A stretch of DNA of 64,000 nucleotides from Streptomyces albofaciens JCM 4342. Lineage in GTDB: Bacteria; Actinomycetota; Actinomycetes; Streptomycetales; Streptomycetaceae. The translations under genes and the position numbers were made by a program. The stretch spans positions 3,063,001 through 3,127,000 of the forward strand of contig NZ_PDCM01000002.1 of the NCBI RefSeq assembly GCF_008634025.1, in the 5' to 3' direction. Under the pieces are notes generated by a model. That model was not told where the DNA came from and made no database searches. It was given only the letters and a program-made list of their open reading frames with translations. Position 1 is the first letter of the stretch, and each line of letters starts with the position of its first letter. This document shows, piece after piece, positions 33,100 to 42,958 of this stretch.

Positions 33100-33131
33100 G
33101 GAAGGGCCCCGCACGGCGGCGGGACCCTTCC
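33100..33131 (-). terminator. Terminator of the malic enzyme gene
   Basis: GGAAGGGCCCCGC (33100-33112) pairs with GCGGGACCCTTCC (33119-33131), 13 bp with one mismatch and a 6-nt loop, starting 18 bases past the malic enzyme stop on the minus strand. Confidence 0.75.
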
Positions 33132-33149
33132 GGTGGCATCGGTTCCGGC

Positions 33150-34424
33150 TCAGCGGCGGGCGACGCCCTCCGCACGGGCGGCCGCGGCGACCGCCGAGGT
33201 CACCGCGGGGGCGACCCGCTCGTCGAACGGCGACGGGATGACGCAGTCGGCGCTCAGGTCGTCGGCGACCACGGAGGCCAGCGCCTCGGCGGCGGCCAGC
33301 TTCATGCCCTCGGTGATGCGGGAGGCGCGCACCTGGAGCGCGCCGGCGAAGATGCCGGGGAACGCCAGCACGTTGTTGATCTGGTTCGGATAGTCGCTGC
33401 GGCCGGTGGCGACCACCGCCGCGTACTTCTGCGCGACGTCCGGGTGGATCTCCGGGTTCGGGTTGGCCATGGCGAAGATCAGCGCGTCCTCGGCCATCTT
33501 GGAGACGGCCTCCTCCGGCACCGTGCCGCCGGAGACGCCGATGAAGACGTCCGCGCCGTCCAGCGCGGTCTCCAGCGAACCGGACAGCCCCGCCTTGTTG
33601 GTGAAGGAGGCCAGCTCGCGCTTGACGTCGGTCATGTGCTCGTCGCGGTCGGCGGTGACGACGCCCTTGCGGTCGCAGACCGCGACGTCACCGATGCCCG
33701 CCTCGACGAGGATCTTGGCGATGGCGAACCCGGCCGCGCCCGCGCCGGAGATGACCGCGCGCAGCTGGCCGAGTGAACGGTTCGTCAGCTGGGCGGCGTT
33801 GCGCAGCGCGGCCAGCGTGACCACGGCGGTGCCGTGCTGGTCGTCGTGGAAGACCGGGATGTCCAGGCGCTCCTGGAGCTTGCGCTCGATCTCGAAGCAG
33901 CGGGGCGCCGAGATGTCCTCCAGGTTGACGCCGCCGAAGGACGGCGCCATGCGCACGACGGTGTCCACGATCTCGTCCGCGTCGGTCGTCGAGAGCGCGA
34001 TCGGCACCGCGTCCACGCCGCCGAACTGCTTGAAGAGGATGGCCTTGCCCTCCATCACCGGGAGGGACGCCTCGGGGCCGATGTCACCGAGGCCCAGCAC
34101 CGCGGTGCCGTCCGTGACCACGGCGACGACCTGGGACTTCCAGGTGTAGTCGTGCACCAGCTCGGGTTCCTCGGCGATCGCGCTGCACACCTTGGCGACA
34201 CCGGGCGTGTACGCGAGGGAGAGGTCCTCGCGGTCGCGCACCGGCACCGTCGCCTGGATCGCCATCTTGCCGCCGCGGTGGAGCAGGAAGGCGGGGTCCT
34301 GGCACTGCCGCTCCCCGCCGTCCGGTCCGGATCCGGGCGCGCCCTTGGCGTCCTGGTCCCGGCCGGTGCCGGCGTTCGTCTGGGTGTTGCCGCCGCTGTG
34401 GGACTGGGCGGTCTTGGCTGTCAC
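33150..34424 (-). CDS. NAD-dependent malic enzyme
   Basis: 424 residues. A polar N-terminal tail (~45, Gln/Gly/Asn-rich) precedes [11 protein letters not shown] (active-site Tyr), [16 protein letters not shown], the metal-binding V-F-H-D-D-Q-H-G-T, the nucleotide loop G-A-G-A-A-G-F-A-I, and A-M-A-N-P-N-P-E-I. It decarboxylates malate to pyruvate in the cytosol, joining the TCA cycle to gluconeogenesis. Short bacterial form without the phosphotransacetylase fusion. GTG 34424 follows AAAGGGG. Monocistronic. Confidence 0.96.
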   Translation of the reverse strand: MTAKTAQSHSGGNTQTNAGTGRDQDAKGAPGSGPDGGERQCQDPAFLLHRGGKMAIQATVPVRDREDLSLAYTPGVAKVCSAIAEEPELVHDYTWKSQVVAVVTDGTAVLGLGDIGPEASLPVMEGKAILFKQFGGVDAVPIALSTTDADEIVDTVVRMAPSFGGVNLEDISAPRCFEIERKLQERLDIPVFHDDQHGTAVVTLAALRNAAQLTNRSLGQLRAVISGAGAAGFAIAKILVEAGIGDVAVCDRKGVVTADRDEHMTDVKRELASFTNKAGLSGSLETALDGADVFIGVSGGTVPEEAVSKMAEDALIFAMANPNPEIHPDVAQKYAAVVATGRSDYPNQINNVLAFPGIFAGALQVRASRITEGMKLAAAEALASVVADDLSADCVIPSPFDERVAPAVTSAVAAAARAEGVARR

Positions 34425-34947
34425 TGGTTCAACCCCTTTATTCGTCTGTCAGTTGAGGGTGACCACTCCCTGGTCGGGGTGGGCGGGCACCGCGTCCGTG
34501 CCCTGCGCGACGGATGGCCGTCCCGCGGGGGGAGGTACGGACGCCGGGCGCGCCGCACACGCGCCCTGAGCCCCGGATGAGGGGTGTAACGCACCTTTCT
34601 ACCGGACGGGCGTGGGCCCCGACGAGTCGGATTCGTTACCCCCGGCTTACAACTCCGGCAATAGCCGTGAACAGCGTAAACCCCTGGAAGTGCCCCACCG
34701 GCCGTCCGCATGGCGAGACGCGGGCGCGCACCGGCCGCCGCCGCGCGCCCCTTCGCGCACGGGTCACCCTTGGGACACCTGGCATGCGCCCCTCCGCTTA
34801 CGTCCGTTATCCGATTTTGACCTGTACGGCAGTCCGGATAGCGGTGTCCGGATGGCAGGATTCCGTCACCAAACGAGGTCGCGACGCCCGAAGGTGTGTG
34901 CCCGGCCCCTGCCAGTCGGCTTCTCCCTCATCCGCAGGAGGATCAGC
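34425..34947. other. 523-bp divergent intergenic region
   Basis: Lies between malic enzyme and the amino-acid ABC operon. G+C is lower in the middle (34620-34680 and 34800-34870), as expected for promoters. Open frames here have poor codon bias and no ribosome sites. I see no tRNA, riboswitch or repeat. Confidence 0.5.
34817..34844 (+). promoter_or_regulatory. Candidate promoter of the ABC transporter operon
   Basis: TTGACC (34817-34822), 16-bp spacer, TAGCGG (34839-34844), about 100 bases before the binding-protein start. The best match in the gap. Confidence 0.45.
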
Positions 34948-35919
34948 ATGACCGCAAGCCCCACCCGTCGCCCGGCCGCCGGCAGGTCTCGTTCAGCCGT
35001 GGCCGCGGCGGCCGCGGTCGCGGCCTCGCTGCTGCTGCTCAGCGCCTGCGGTGACCAGACCGACGCGGCCATCGCCAAGCGCGAGGCGGCCAAGAACCGC
35101 AACCCGGACGCGCCGCTGTTCAAGCTGCTGCCCAAGGACGTGCAGGACAAGGGCATGATCCAGGTCGGCTCGGACATCTCGTACAAGCCGGTGGAGTTCC
35201 GTACCAACGGCGAGGTCACCGGCATCGACCCGGACCTCGCGGACGCCATGGGCAAGGTGCTGGGCGTCAAGCTGAACTTCAACAACGCCACCTTCGACAC
35301 GCTCATGGGCGGCATGAAGTCCAAGCGCTACGACATCGCCATGTCGGCGATGACGGACACCAAGGACCGCCAGCAGGGCGTGGACAGCACCACCGGCAAG
35401 AAGGTCAGCGACGGCGTCGACTTCATCGACTACCTGGACGTCGGCGTCTCGATCTACACCCAGAAGGGCAAGACCCAGGGCATCGACGGCTGGGAAGCCC
35501 TGTGCGGCAAGAAGATCGCGGTGCAGCGCGGCACCGTCTCGCACGACCTGGCCAAGGAACAGACGAAGAAGTGCGAGGAGTCCGGCACGGACCCGATCTC
35601 CATCGAGGCGTTCGACAACGACACCGAGGCCCAGACCCGGCTGCGCACCGGGGGCGTGGACGCGGTCTCCAGCGACTACCCGGTCGCCGCGTGGGCGGTC
35701 AAGGCCTCCGGCGGCGGCAACGACTTCGAGCTGGTCGGCTCGCCGGTCAAGGCCGCCCCGTACGGCATCGCGGTGCCCAAGGACCGGCAGCGGCTGCGCG
35801 ACGCGCTCAAGGCGGCCATGGAGGCCATCGTGAAGAACGGCAGCTACGCCCAGGTGCTCAAGAAGTGGAACGTCTCCGACGCCGCGGTCAAGGAAGTCAA
35901 GCTCAACGGCGGCAGCTGA
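34948..35919 (+). CDS. Polar amino-acid ABC transporter, lipoprotein binding protein
   Basis: 323 residues. A lipoprotein signal (Arg-rich, Ala-rich core, lipobox L-L-S-A-C at ~30-34) anchors it to the membrane. The mature part is a SBP_bac_3 protein: D-I-S-Y-K-P-V-E-F, G-I-D-P-D-L-A-D-A-M-G, F-D-T-L-M-G-G-M and the late K-N-G-S-Y-A-Q-V-L-K-K-W. The family binds polar amino acids such as glutamate or glutamine. ATG 34948 follows CAGGAGG. First gene of a three-gene operon. Confidence 0.95.
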   Translation: MTASPTRRPAAGRSRSAVAAAAAVAASLLLLSACGDQTDAAIAKREAAKNRNPDAPLFKLLPKDVQDKGMIQVGSDISYKPVEFRTNGEVTGIDPDLADAMGKVLGVKLNFNNATFDTLMGGMKSKRYDIAMSAMTDTKDRQQGVDSTTGKKVSDGVDFIDYLDVGVSIYTQKGKTQGIDGWEALCGKKIAVQRGTVSHDLAKEQTKKCEESGTDPISIEAFDNDTEAQTRLRTGGVDAVSSDYPVAAWAVKASGGGNDFELVGSPVKAAPYGIAVPKDRQRLRDALKAAMEAIVKNGSYAQVLKKWNVSDAAVKEVKLNGGS

Positions 35920-36002
35920 GCGCGCCGAGCCCCGCCCGGCCGCGTGCCCGCTCCGCCCGCGCACGGCCCGTCCCTCCCGCCGAACGCTGAAAGGCAACAC
36001 CC

Positions 36003-36943
36003 GTGTCCGTTGACGTCGACAAGCCGGCCCAGCCGCCGGCGGACGCCCCGCCGCCCGCGCCCGAGCCGATCAAGGCCATCCCCGTCCGCCATTACGGGCG
36101 CTGGGTCGCGGCGCTGGTCGTCCTCGCCCTGCTCGCCCTGCTCGTCCGGGCCTTCGCCGCCGGCAAGGTCAACTGGGGCGCGATACCCGACTACATGTTC
36201 AACGCGGACATCCTCCGGGGTCTGCGCAACACCCTGCTGATCACGGTGCTGTCGATGGTGATCGGCATCGTGCTGGGTGTGGTCCTCGCCGTGATGCGGC
36301 AGTCGAAGAACCCGGTGACCTCGACGGTCGCGTGGTTCTACATCTGGTTCTTCCGCGGCACGCCGGTCTACGTCCAGCTGTTCCTGTGGTTCAACCTGGG
36401 CCTGGTCTTCCAGTACATCGACATCATGCCGATCTACAAGGACGAGTGGTCGGACTTCATGACCCCGTTCCTGTGCGCGCTGCTGGGCCTGGGGCTCAAC
36501 GAGGCCGCGTACATGGCGGAGATCTGCCGCGGCGGTCTGCTGGCCGTGGACGAGGGCCAGACCGAGGCCGCGCACGCGCTGGGCATGAGCCACGGCAAGA
36601 CGCTGCGCCGGATCATCGTGCCGCAGGCGATGCGGGTGATCGTGCCGCCGACCGGCAACGAGGTCATCAACATGCTCAAGACCTCCTCGCTGGTCATCGC
36701 CGTGCAGTACTACGACCTGCTGCAGTCGGCACAGAACGTGGGCCGCGACGCCGGCCCGGTGGTGGAGATGCTCGTCCTCGCCGCCGTCTGGTACCTGATT
36801 GCCACCTCGGTGCTCAGCATCGGGCAGTACTACCTGGAGCGGTACTACGCCCGCGGCGCCAGCCGCCAGCTGCCGCCCACGCCGGTCCAGCGGCTGCGGG
36901 CCCGGTTCGGCGGCGTCAACCGTACGTCGGCCGGAGGTGCCGC

Positions 36944-36947
<4 letters not shown>
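36003..36947 (+). CDS. Amino-acid ABC transporter permease
   Basis: 314 residues. A Pro-rich cytoplasmic N-terminus precedes about five to six membrane segments. HisM/GlnP-type motifs include [19 protein letters not shown] and the EAA loop E-A-A-H-A-L-G-M-S. The single permease gene implies a homodimeric channel. GTG 36003 follows GAAAGG. Its TGA overlaps the ATPase start by four bases. Confidence 0.95.
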
Positions 36948-37717
<770 letters not shown>

Positions 37718-37747
37718 CACCGCCGGGGAAGGGCACGGGACATGCGT

Positions 37748-37798
37748 GACGGGCGGTACGTACGGGCGCGGCCTTCGCCTTCGTACGTACCGCCCGTC
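37748..37798. terminator. Bidirectional terminator, 17-bp perfect stem
   Basis: GACGGGCGGTACGTACG (37748-37764) and CGTACGTACCGCCCGTC (37782-37798) are exact complements with a 17-nt loop, between the converging ABC and methyltransferase genes. Confidence 0.88.
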
Positions 37799-37832
37799 GC
37801 GGTCGCGGCCCGCCGGACGGACCGGGCGGGGC

Positions 37833-38594
37833 CTACTTCAGCCCGAGGACCAGCGCGTCCGTGGGAGAGCGCCACACCGCGCGCGCCTCGCCGAAGCCGG
37901 ATTCGCGCAGCACCTCGCAGTGCCAGGCGACCGAGGGGGTGTCGCCGTCGGCGTGCTCGCCGTATATCTCGAAGCGCTCGGCGGTCGGCGCGGCGAGCAC
38001 CGGGTCGGCGGCGGCCCGGTCCCACCAGGCACGCCAGTCGAGCGCGCCCGCCTCCTTGGCCCGCTCCTGGCGCGCGTGCCGGAAGGCGCGCTCGGCGGCG
38101 TCGATGCGCGGGGTGTCGCCGTCGGGCATGTGGTCGGCGTTCATGAAGACGCCGCCTTCCCGGACCAGGCCGCCGAGCTGTGCGTAGAGGCCGCGCAGCG
38201 GTCCGGTGTGCATCCAGTGCAGGGCGGTGGCGGTGAGCACGGCGTCGTAGGAGTCGTGGGGCAGGGCTGCGGTCCAGCGGGGGTCCTTGAGGTCCGCGCG
38301 GACGAACGTCACCCGGTCGTCGCCGTCGAAGTATCCCCGGGCGATGGCGAGCAGCGCCGGGTCGAGGTCCACGCCGACGCTGACGGCCTTGGGGAAGCGC
38401 TTGAGCAGCCGGTCGGAGATACTGCCCGTGCCGCAGGCCAGGTCCAGCACCCGGGGCTCGGTGCCCACCAGCGCCTCGACCATGTCGAGCATCACGCGGA
38501 ACCGTTCCTCGCGGTCCGGCATGTACCACTCCTGCTGGCGGTCCCAACTGTCCTGCCACCCCTGCCAGTCAGTACCGACGACAGTCTCGGTCAT
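37833..38594 (-). CDS. Class I SAM-dependent methyltransferase
   Basis: 253 residues. Motif I is V-L-D-L-A-C-G-T-G-S-I-S, followed by the acidic V-G-V-D-L-D and a post-I region A-L-H-W-M. The W-x-x-W-Q-D-S-W-D-R-Q-Q-E-W-Y-M-P-D-R-E-E-R-F start is characteristic of a Streptomyces subgroup. The substrate is unknown, probably a small molecule. ATG 38594 follows GGAGGT; longer frame unsupported. Divergent from the CGNR gene with a palindrome between them. Confidence 0.9.
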   Translation of the reverse strand: MTETVVGTDWQGWQDSWDRQQEWYMPDREERFRVMLDMVEALVGTEPRVLDLACGTGSISDRLLKRFPKAVSVGVDLDPALLAIARGYFDGDDRVTFVRADLKDPRWTAALPHDSYDAVLTATALHWMHTGPLRGLYAQLGGLVREGGVFMNADHMPDGDTPRIDAAERAFRHARQERAKEAGALDWRAWWDRAAADPVLAAPTAERFEIYGEHADGDTPSVAWHCEVLRESGFGEARAVWRSPTDALVLGLK

Positions 38595-38610
38595 ACCGTT
38601 ACCTCCAGGC

Positions 38611-38643
38611 CGTAATACCCTCGTAGCAACAACACCTATTACG
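38611..38643. promoter_or_regulatory. Operator candidate between methyltransferase and CGNR gene
   Basis: CGTAATA (38611-38617) and TATTACG (38637-38643) are a perfect inverted repeat with a 19-bp gap, AT-rich in a GC-rich setting. It would suit autoregulation by the CGNR protein. Confidence 0.45.
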
Positions 38644-38673
38644 AACACTAGAGCGCGTGCGTAAGGACTACAA

Positions 38674-39303
38674 GTGGAACTGGCCTATTACTCGGACTAC
38701 GCCGTTCGCCTGGTCAACACCGAACAGCCCGAGCGCGGCGGCGACACCCTGACCTCGGTGGAAGCCGTGCGCGAGCTGTTCGGACCGGCCCAGCAGATGG
38801 CCCGCCGGGCGACCGAGAGCGATGTGACCCGCCTGCGCGCGGTACGGGCGCGGCTGCGCGCCGTCTTCGAGGCCGCGGACGAGGGCGACGAGGTGCGGGC
38901 CGTCGACCTGCTCAACGCGCTCATGATGGAGTTCCCGGTCAGCCCCCAGGTCTCCGGCCACGAGTTCCGCGACGAGGACGGGCGCCCCAAGTGGCACATG
39001 CACATCGCCGACCACGCGGCCAACGCCACCGCCGGCTACACCGCCACCGCGTCCATGGGCCTGGCCATCCAGCTCACCGACCTGGGCGTGGACCGGCTCG
39101 GCATCTGCCGGGCACGCCCGTGCCGCAACGCCTACCTCGACACCTCGACCAACCGCTCCCGGCGCTACTGCTCCGACCGCTGCGCGACCCGCGCCAACGT
39201 CGCCGCCTACCGGGCCCGCAAGCGCCAGGACGGCGAGCGCTCGGCCCGTACCGGCCGGACCGCGGAGACCGCCCAGGACAGCGCGCCCGACAGCGAGCGC
39301 TGA
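38674..39303 (+). CDS. CGNR zinc-finger regulator
   Basis: 209 residues. The N-terminal ABATE-type domain (Y-A-V-R-L-V-N-T, V-T-R-L-R-A-V-R-A-R-L-R) is followed by the C-terminal finger C-R-A-R-P-C-R-N-A-Y-L-D and R-R-Y-C-S-D-R-C-A-T-R-A-N-V-A-A-Y-R, a variant of the CGNR motif (here C-R-N). The family is thought to act in transcription in response to stress. GTG 38674 after TAAGGA. The last 97 bp overlap the 3' end of sodX on the other strand. Confidence 0.9.
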   Translation: MELAYYSDYAVRLVNTEQPERGGDTLTSVEAVRELFGPAQQMARRATESDVTRLRAVRARLRAVFEAADEGDEVRAVDLLNALMMEFPVSPQVSGHEFRDEDGRPKWHMHIADHAANATAGYTATASMGLAIQLTDLGVDRLGICRARPCRNAYLDTSTNRSRRYCSDRCATRANVAAYRARKRQDGERSARTGRTAETAQDSAPDSER

Positions 39304-39683
39304 ATCCCGCGCGGCGGCCGCACCCGCACCCACGCGCGGGCGACCACCAGCTCGTCGGGCACCACCCCGAACTCCCGGCTGTCGTTCTCCACGAACGGGT
39401 TGTCCCCCTGGACCCACCAGCCGTCCCCGCGCCGCTCCACGGCCCGCTTGACGATCAGCAGGTCCTGGCGGAACGGATGGCGCAGCACGACCACATCACC
39501 CGGCCGTACCACCGCTCCGTACTGGACCACCAGCTGGTCGCCGGGCCGCAGCGTCGGCACCATCGACGGGTTGTAGACCTCGGCCAGACCGAAGGCCCTC
39601 AGCCATCCCCTGCGCTCCCGCCCCTGCTCCTCCCCCTGCTCCTCCCCCTGCTCCGGCCCGCGTTCTTCCAGCCGCTCCGGCAT
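39207..39683 (-). CDS. sodX: Nickel superoxide dismutase maturation protease
   Basis: 158 residues, S26 signal-peptidase fold. The Ser is in V-Y-N-P-S-M-V-P-T-L-R-P-G-D, and the Lys in L-L-I-V-K-R-A-V; G-D-N-P is present. The hydrophilic N-terminus (Glu/Gln/Gly repeats) has no membrane anchor, as for SodX. It removes the propeptide of SodN so that nickel can be bound. Divergent from sodN, the usual arrangement. ATG 39683 follows GGGAGG at 8 nt. Confidence 0.93.
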   Translation of the reverse strand: MPERLEERGPEQGEEQGEEQGRERRGWLRAFGLAEVYNPSMVPTLRPGDQLVVQYGAVVRPGDVVVLRHPFRQDLLIVKRAVERRGDGWWVQGDNPFVENDSREFGVVPDELVVARAWVRVRPPRGIQRSLSGALSWAVSAVRPVRAERSPSWRLRAR

Positions 39684-39868
39684 CCGCCACACCTCCCGGT
39701 CCGGGCCCGGTGACCGCCACGGCCCGGTCGTCCGCTCCCGGTCCCATCCTCCATCAGTCCCAGCCTCGCACCGGCCTTTTGCCCTAAGACCCCCGGGGCA
39801 CCCGAGAAAAGGCTTCCCGCAACGAGTAATCTCGCACCTGAGAAGACGATCACGAGGAAGGACTGAAC

Positions 39869-40264
39869 ATGCTTTCCCGCCTGTTCGCCCCCAAGGTGAA
39901 GGTCAGCGCCCACTGCGACCTGCCCTGCGGTGTCTACGACCCGGCCCAGGCCCGTATCGAGGCCGAGTCGGTCAAGGCCATCCAGGAGAAGTACCAGGCC
40001 AACGAGGACGCGGACTACCGCACCCGCGCCGTCGTCATCAAGGAGCAGCGCGCGGAGCTGGCCAAGCACCACGTCTCGGTGCTGTGGAGCGACTACTTCA
40101 AGCCCCCGCACTTCGAGAAGTACCCGGAGCTGCACCAGCTGGTCAACGACACCCTCAAGGCGCTGAGCGCCGCCAAGGGCTCGAACGACCCGGCGACCGG
40201 CCAGAAGGCCCTGGACTACATCGCCCAGATCGACAAGATCTTCTGGGAGACGAAGCAGGGCTGA
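39869..40264 (+). CDS. sodN: Nickel-containing superoxide dismutase
   Basis: 131 residues. A 14-residue propeptide (M-L-S-R-L-F-A-P-K-V-K-V-S-A) precedes the nickel hook H-C-D-L-P-C-G-V-Y-D-P: His1, Cys2 and Cys6 of the mature enzyme bind nickel. The rest is a four-helix bundle, hexameric in the known family. Dismutates superoxide in the cytoplasm. ATG 39869 follows GAGGAAGG. In Streptomyces sodN is nickel-responsive; I could not identify a regulator site in the 185-bp gap with confidence. Confidence 0.97.
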   Translation: MLSRLFAPKVKVSAHCDLPCGVYDPAQARIEAESVKAIQEKYQANEDADYRTRAVVIKEQRAELAKHHVSVLWSDYFKPPHFEKYPELHQLVNDTLKALSAAKGSNDPATGQKALDYIAQIDKIFWETKQG

Positions 40265-40469
40265 CCCGCCCGCCGGCCGGACCGCCGCGCGTCCGTCACC
40301 AGGACCGCGACCGCTCCGGCCCCCTTCGCGTCACCGCACCCGGTCCGCGCGGCGCCCTCCCGGCGCCCCGCGGGCCGGGTGCGGCCGTGTGCGGCGGCAC
40401 CCGGCGGTTTCCAGGCGGCGGCGCGTCCGCGTACCCGCCGGTCGGTCCGGGTTTCGATAGGCTCGGAAC

Positions 40470-41069
40470 GTGACGACAGACCGCTGTCCGGCGGACCACT
40501 ACGAGGTCGTGGCCCTCGCTTCGTCCGCGGGCGGCATCGAGGCCCTGACCGCGGTCCTCGGCCCGCTCGGGGCGGACCTCCCCGTTCCGGTCCTGGTGGT
40601 CCAGCACCTCGACCCACGGCACCGCACGGTCATCGCCGAGCTGCTCACCCGGCGCACCGAGATGCGGGTCAAGCTGGCCGACGCGGACGAGCTCGCCCGC
40701 CCCGGCACCGTCTACATCGCACCCCCCGACCGGCACCTCCTGGTGGGGCCCGGAGGTACGCTGACGCTCTCCGGCAGCGAGCTGGTCCACTTCCTGCGCC
40801 CCTCCGCCGATCTGCTCTTCGAGTCGGTCGCCGGGGCCTACGGGGCACAGGCGATCGGCTGCGTGCTGACCGGGACCGGCAGCGATGGCGCCATGGGCGT
40901 GGACGCCATCAAGTCACGCGGCGGCACGGTGATCTCCGAGGATCCCCGTACGGCTGAATTCAAGGGAATGCCAGAGGCAGCGGTGGGTACGGGATCGGTG
41001 GACTTCGTGCTGCCCCTGGAAGAGATCGCCGCGGTCATCCGCGGTCTTGTCGAGACCAAGAGGCAGTAA
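40470..41069 (+). CDS. cheB: CheB-type methylesterase without receiver domain
   Basis: 199 residues. The catalytic domain has the Ser (Ser19 in A-S-S-A-G-G), His46 in V-Q-H-L-D-P and Asp139 in G-T-G-S-D-G-A-M-G, so it is catalytically intact. There is no REC domain. Streptomyces lacks flagella, so the substrate is not a classical chemoreceptor. GTG 40470 has no ribosome site; TAGGCT six bases upstream suggests a leaderless mRNA. Its TAA overlaps the ATG of cheR. Confidence 0.92.
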   Translation: MTTDRCPADHYEVVALASSAGGIEALTAVLGPLGADLPVPVLVVQHLDPRHRTVIAELLTRRTEMRVKLADADELARPGTVYIAPPDRHLLVGPGGTLTLSGSELVHFLRPSADLLFESVAGAYGAQAIGCVLTGTGSDGAMGVDAIKSRGGTVISEDPRTAEFKGMPEAAVGTGSVDFVLPLEEIAAVIRGLVETKRQ

Positions 41070-42937
41070 TGGGTGAAGCTCGGGACGTCGAGGCGGATGA
41101 GGAACTGGAGGAGTTGCTCGGTTTTCTGAGGGACGCCCGCGGCTTCGACTTCACCGGTTACAAGCGTTCGTCGCTCGGCCGGCGCATCCGCAAACGGATG
41201 TCCGATGTCGAAGCCGAGACCTATGCGGATTACCGGGACCGCCTGGAGACGAACGCCGATGAATTCAACGCCCTCTTCAACACCATTCTGATCAATGTGA
41301 CCTCCTTCTTCCGGGACCCCGACGCCTGGACCTTCCTCCAGCGCGAGGTGGTGCCCGAGGTGCTCGCGGACGCCGGTGCCGACGAGGAGATCCGGGTGTG
41401 GAGCGCGGGCTGCTCCAGCGGCGAGGAGGCGTACTCCCTCGCCATCATGTTCGCCGAGGCGATGGGCGTCGACGAGGCCCTGAACCGGGTCAAGATCTAC
41501 GCCACCGACGTGGACGAGGAGGCGCTCCGCGACGCCCGCTCCGGCCTCTACACGGCCAAGTCGCTGGAACCGCTCAGCCCGGACCTGCGCGACACCTACT
41601 TCGAGCAGAACGGCACCCGCTTCAGCTTCCGCACCGACCTGCGCCGCCGCGTGATCTTCGGCCGGCACGACATCACCCGCGACGCCCCGATCTCCCGGCT
41701 GGACCTGCTGGTCTGCCGCAACGCGCTGATGTACTTCAACGTCGAGGCGCAGCGGCAGATCATCGACCGGTTCCACTTCGCGCTGCGCGAGCGCGGCTTC
41801 CTCTTCCTCGGCAAGGCGGAGATGCTGCTGAACGACGCGGAGCGCTTCGAGGTGCTGAGCATGCGCCAGCGCGCGTTCCGGCGGCGCCCGGGGGACGCCG
41901 GCCCGCCGTACCACTCCGCGCCCGCGAAGATCCGGGTGGGGCTGGGCAGCGAGAAGCTGACCACCGCCGCCCGCAGCCGGCAGCTGCGCGACCTGATCCT
42001 CGACGCCAACCCGGCCCCGGCCATCGCGGTGGACGGCGAGGGCACCGCGGTGCTCATCAACGCCCAGGCCCGCACCCAGTTCGGACTGACCTCCAACGAC
42101 ATCGGCCGGCCCTTCCAGGACCTGGAAATCTCCTACCGGCCCGTCGAGCTGCGCTCGCTGATCGAGCAGGCCACGCACGAGCGCCGCACGCTGCGCGTCA
42201 ACGGCGCCGAGCGGCGGGTCGGCGAGGAGACCCAGTACTTCGACATCCTCATCCAGCCGCTGATGGGCGCCAACGGGCTGCTGGCCGCCACGAACATCAC
42301 CTTCACCGACGTCACCGTGGCCACCCAGCTCAAGTGCGAGAACAAGCGCGTGCGCGAGGACCTGGAGACGGCGTACGAGGAGCTCCAGTCCACGAACGAG
42401 GAGCTGGAGACCACCAACGAGGAACTCCAGTCGAGCATCGAGGAACTGGAGACCACCAACGAAGAACTCCAGTCGACCAACGAGGAACTGGAAACGACCA
42501 ACGAGGAACTCCAGTCGGGCAACGAGGAACTGGAGACGATGAACGAGGAGATGCGCATCCGCACCGAGGAGCTGGACGAGGCCCGCGCCTTCCTCGAAGG
42601 CGTCGTCACCTCCATCGCCGCGGGCGTGGTCGTCCTCGACAAGGACATGAAGGTCAAGAGCTGGAACCGCGGCGCGGTGGACATGTGGGGGCTGCGCCCG
42701 GACGAGGTCATCGACGAGCCGTTCTTCTCGCTGGACTTCGGGCTGCCCACCGAGATGCTGCGCCCGGCCGTCGAGAAGTGCCTGGAGTCGGGCAAGCGCA
42801 CGGCCCCCTCCCGGGTCTCGGCCGTCAACCGGATCGGGCGGCCCATCACCTGCAACGTGCTCTGCTCGCCGTTCGACCGGCACAACGGCGGAGTCGTGCT
42901 GCTGCTGGAGGCCGACCGCGGAGACAGCAACGACTGA
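41069..42937 (+). CDS. cheR: CheR methyltransferase - coiled coil - PAS protein
   Basis: 622 residues. The CheR part (~15-275) has R-S-S-L-G-R-R-I-R-K-R, the SAM loop W-S-A-G-C-S-S-G-E-E-A-Y and C-R-N-A-L-M-Y-F. A PAS-like region (~300-420) and a coiled coil (~425-505) with a fourfold 14-residue repeat follow, then a second PAS domain (~505-620, V-V-V-L-D-K-D-M-K-V-K-S-W-N-R). This CheB/CheR/PAS set is known from non-motility sensory proteins. No sensor kinase domain is attached. It is the second gene in a cheB-cheR pair, followed by two ANTAR genes. Confidence 0.93.
   Translation: MGEARDVEADEELEELLGFLRDARGFDFTGYKRSSLGRRIRKRMSDVEAETYADYRDRLETNADEFNALFNTILINVTSFFRDPDAWTFLQREVVPEVLADAGADEEIRVWSAGCSSGEEAYSLAIMFAEAMGVDEALNRVKIYATDVDEEALRDARSGLYTAKSLEPLSPDLRDTYFEQNGTRFSFRTDLRRRVIFGRHDITRDAPISRLDLLVCRNALMYFNVEAQRQIIDRFHFALRERGFLFLGKAEMLLNDAERFEVLSMRQRAFRRRPGDAGPPYHSAPAKIRVGLGSEKLTTAARSRQLRDLILDANPAPAIAVDGEGTAVLINAQARTQFGLTSNDIGRPFQDLEISYRPVELRSLIEQATHERRTLRVNGAERRVGEETQYFDILIQPLMGANGLLAATNITFTDVTVATQLKCENKRVREDLETAYEELQSTNEELETTNEELQSSIEELETTNEELQSTNEELETTNEELQSGNEELETMNEEMRIRTEELDEARAFLEGVVTSIAAGVVVLDKDMKVKSWNRGAVDMWGLRPDEVIDEPFFSLDFGLPTEMLRPAVEKCLESGKRTAPSRVSAVNRIGRPITCNVLCSPFDRHNGGVVLLLEADRGDSND
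42377..42544 (+). repeat. 4 x 42-bp in-frame tandem repeat in cheR
   Basis: Residues 437-492 are four 14-residue units of the type E-E-L-Q-S-T-N-E-E-L-E-T-T-N. The unit length of two heptads fits a continuous coiled coil. DNA units differ at silent sites, so the array is not fresh. Confidence 0.85.
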
Positions 42938-42958
42938 GCGCCACCGGGAGCGTACGCT

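Noticed and set aside
34612..34947. N-terminal extension of the ABC binding protein
   Set aside because: The lipoprotein signal begins at ATG 34948 directly after CAGGAGG; the upstream frame is leader sequence.
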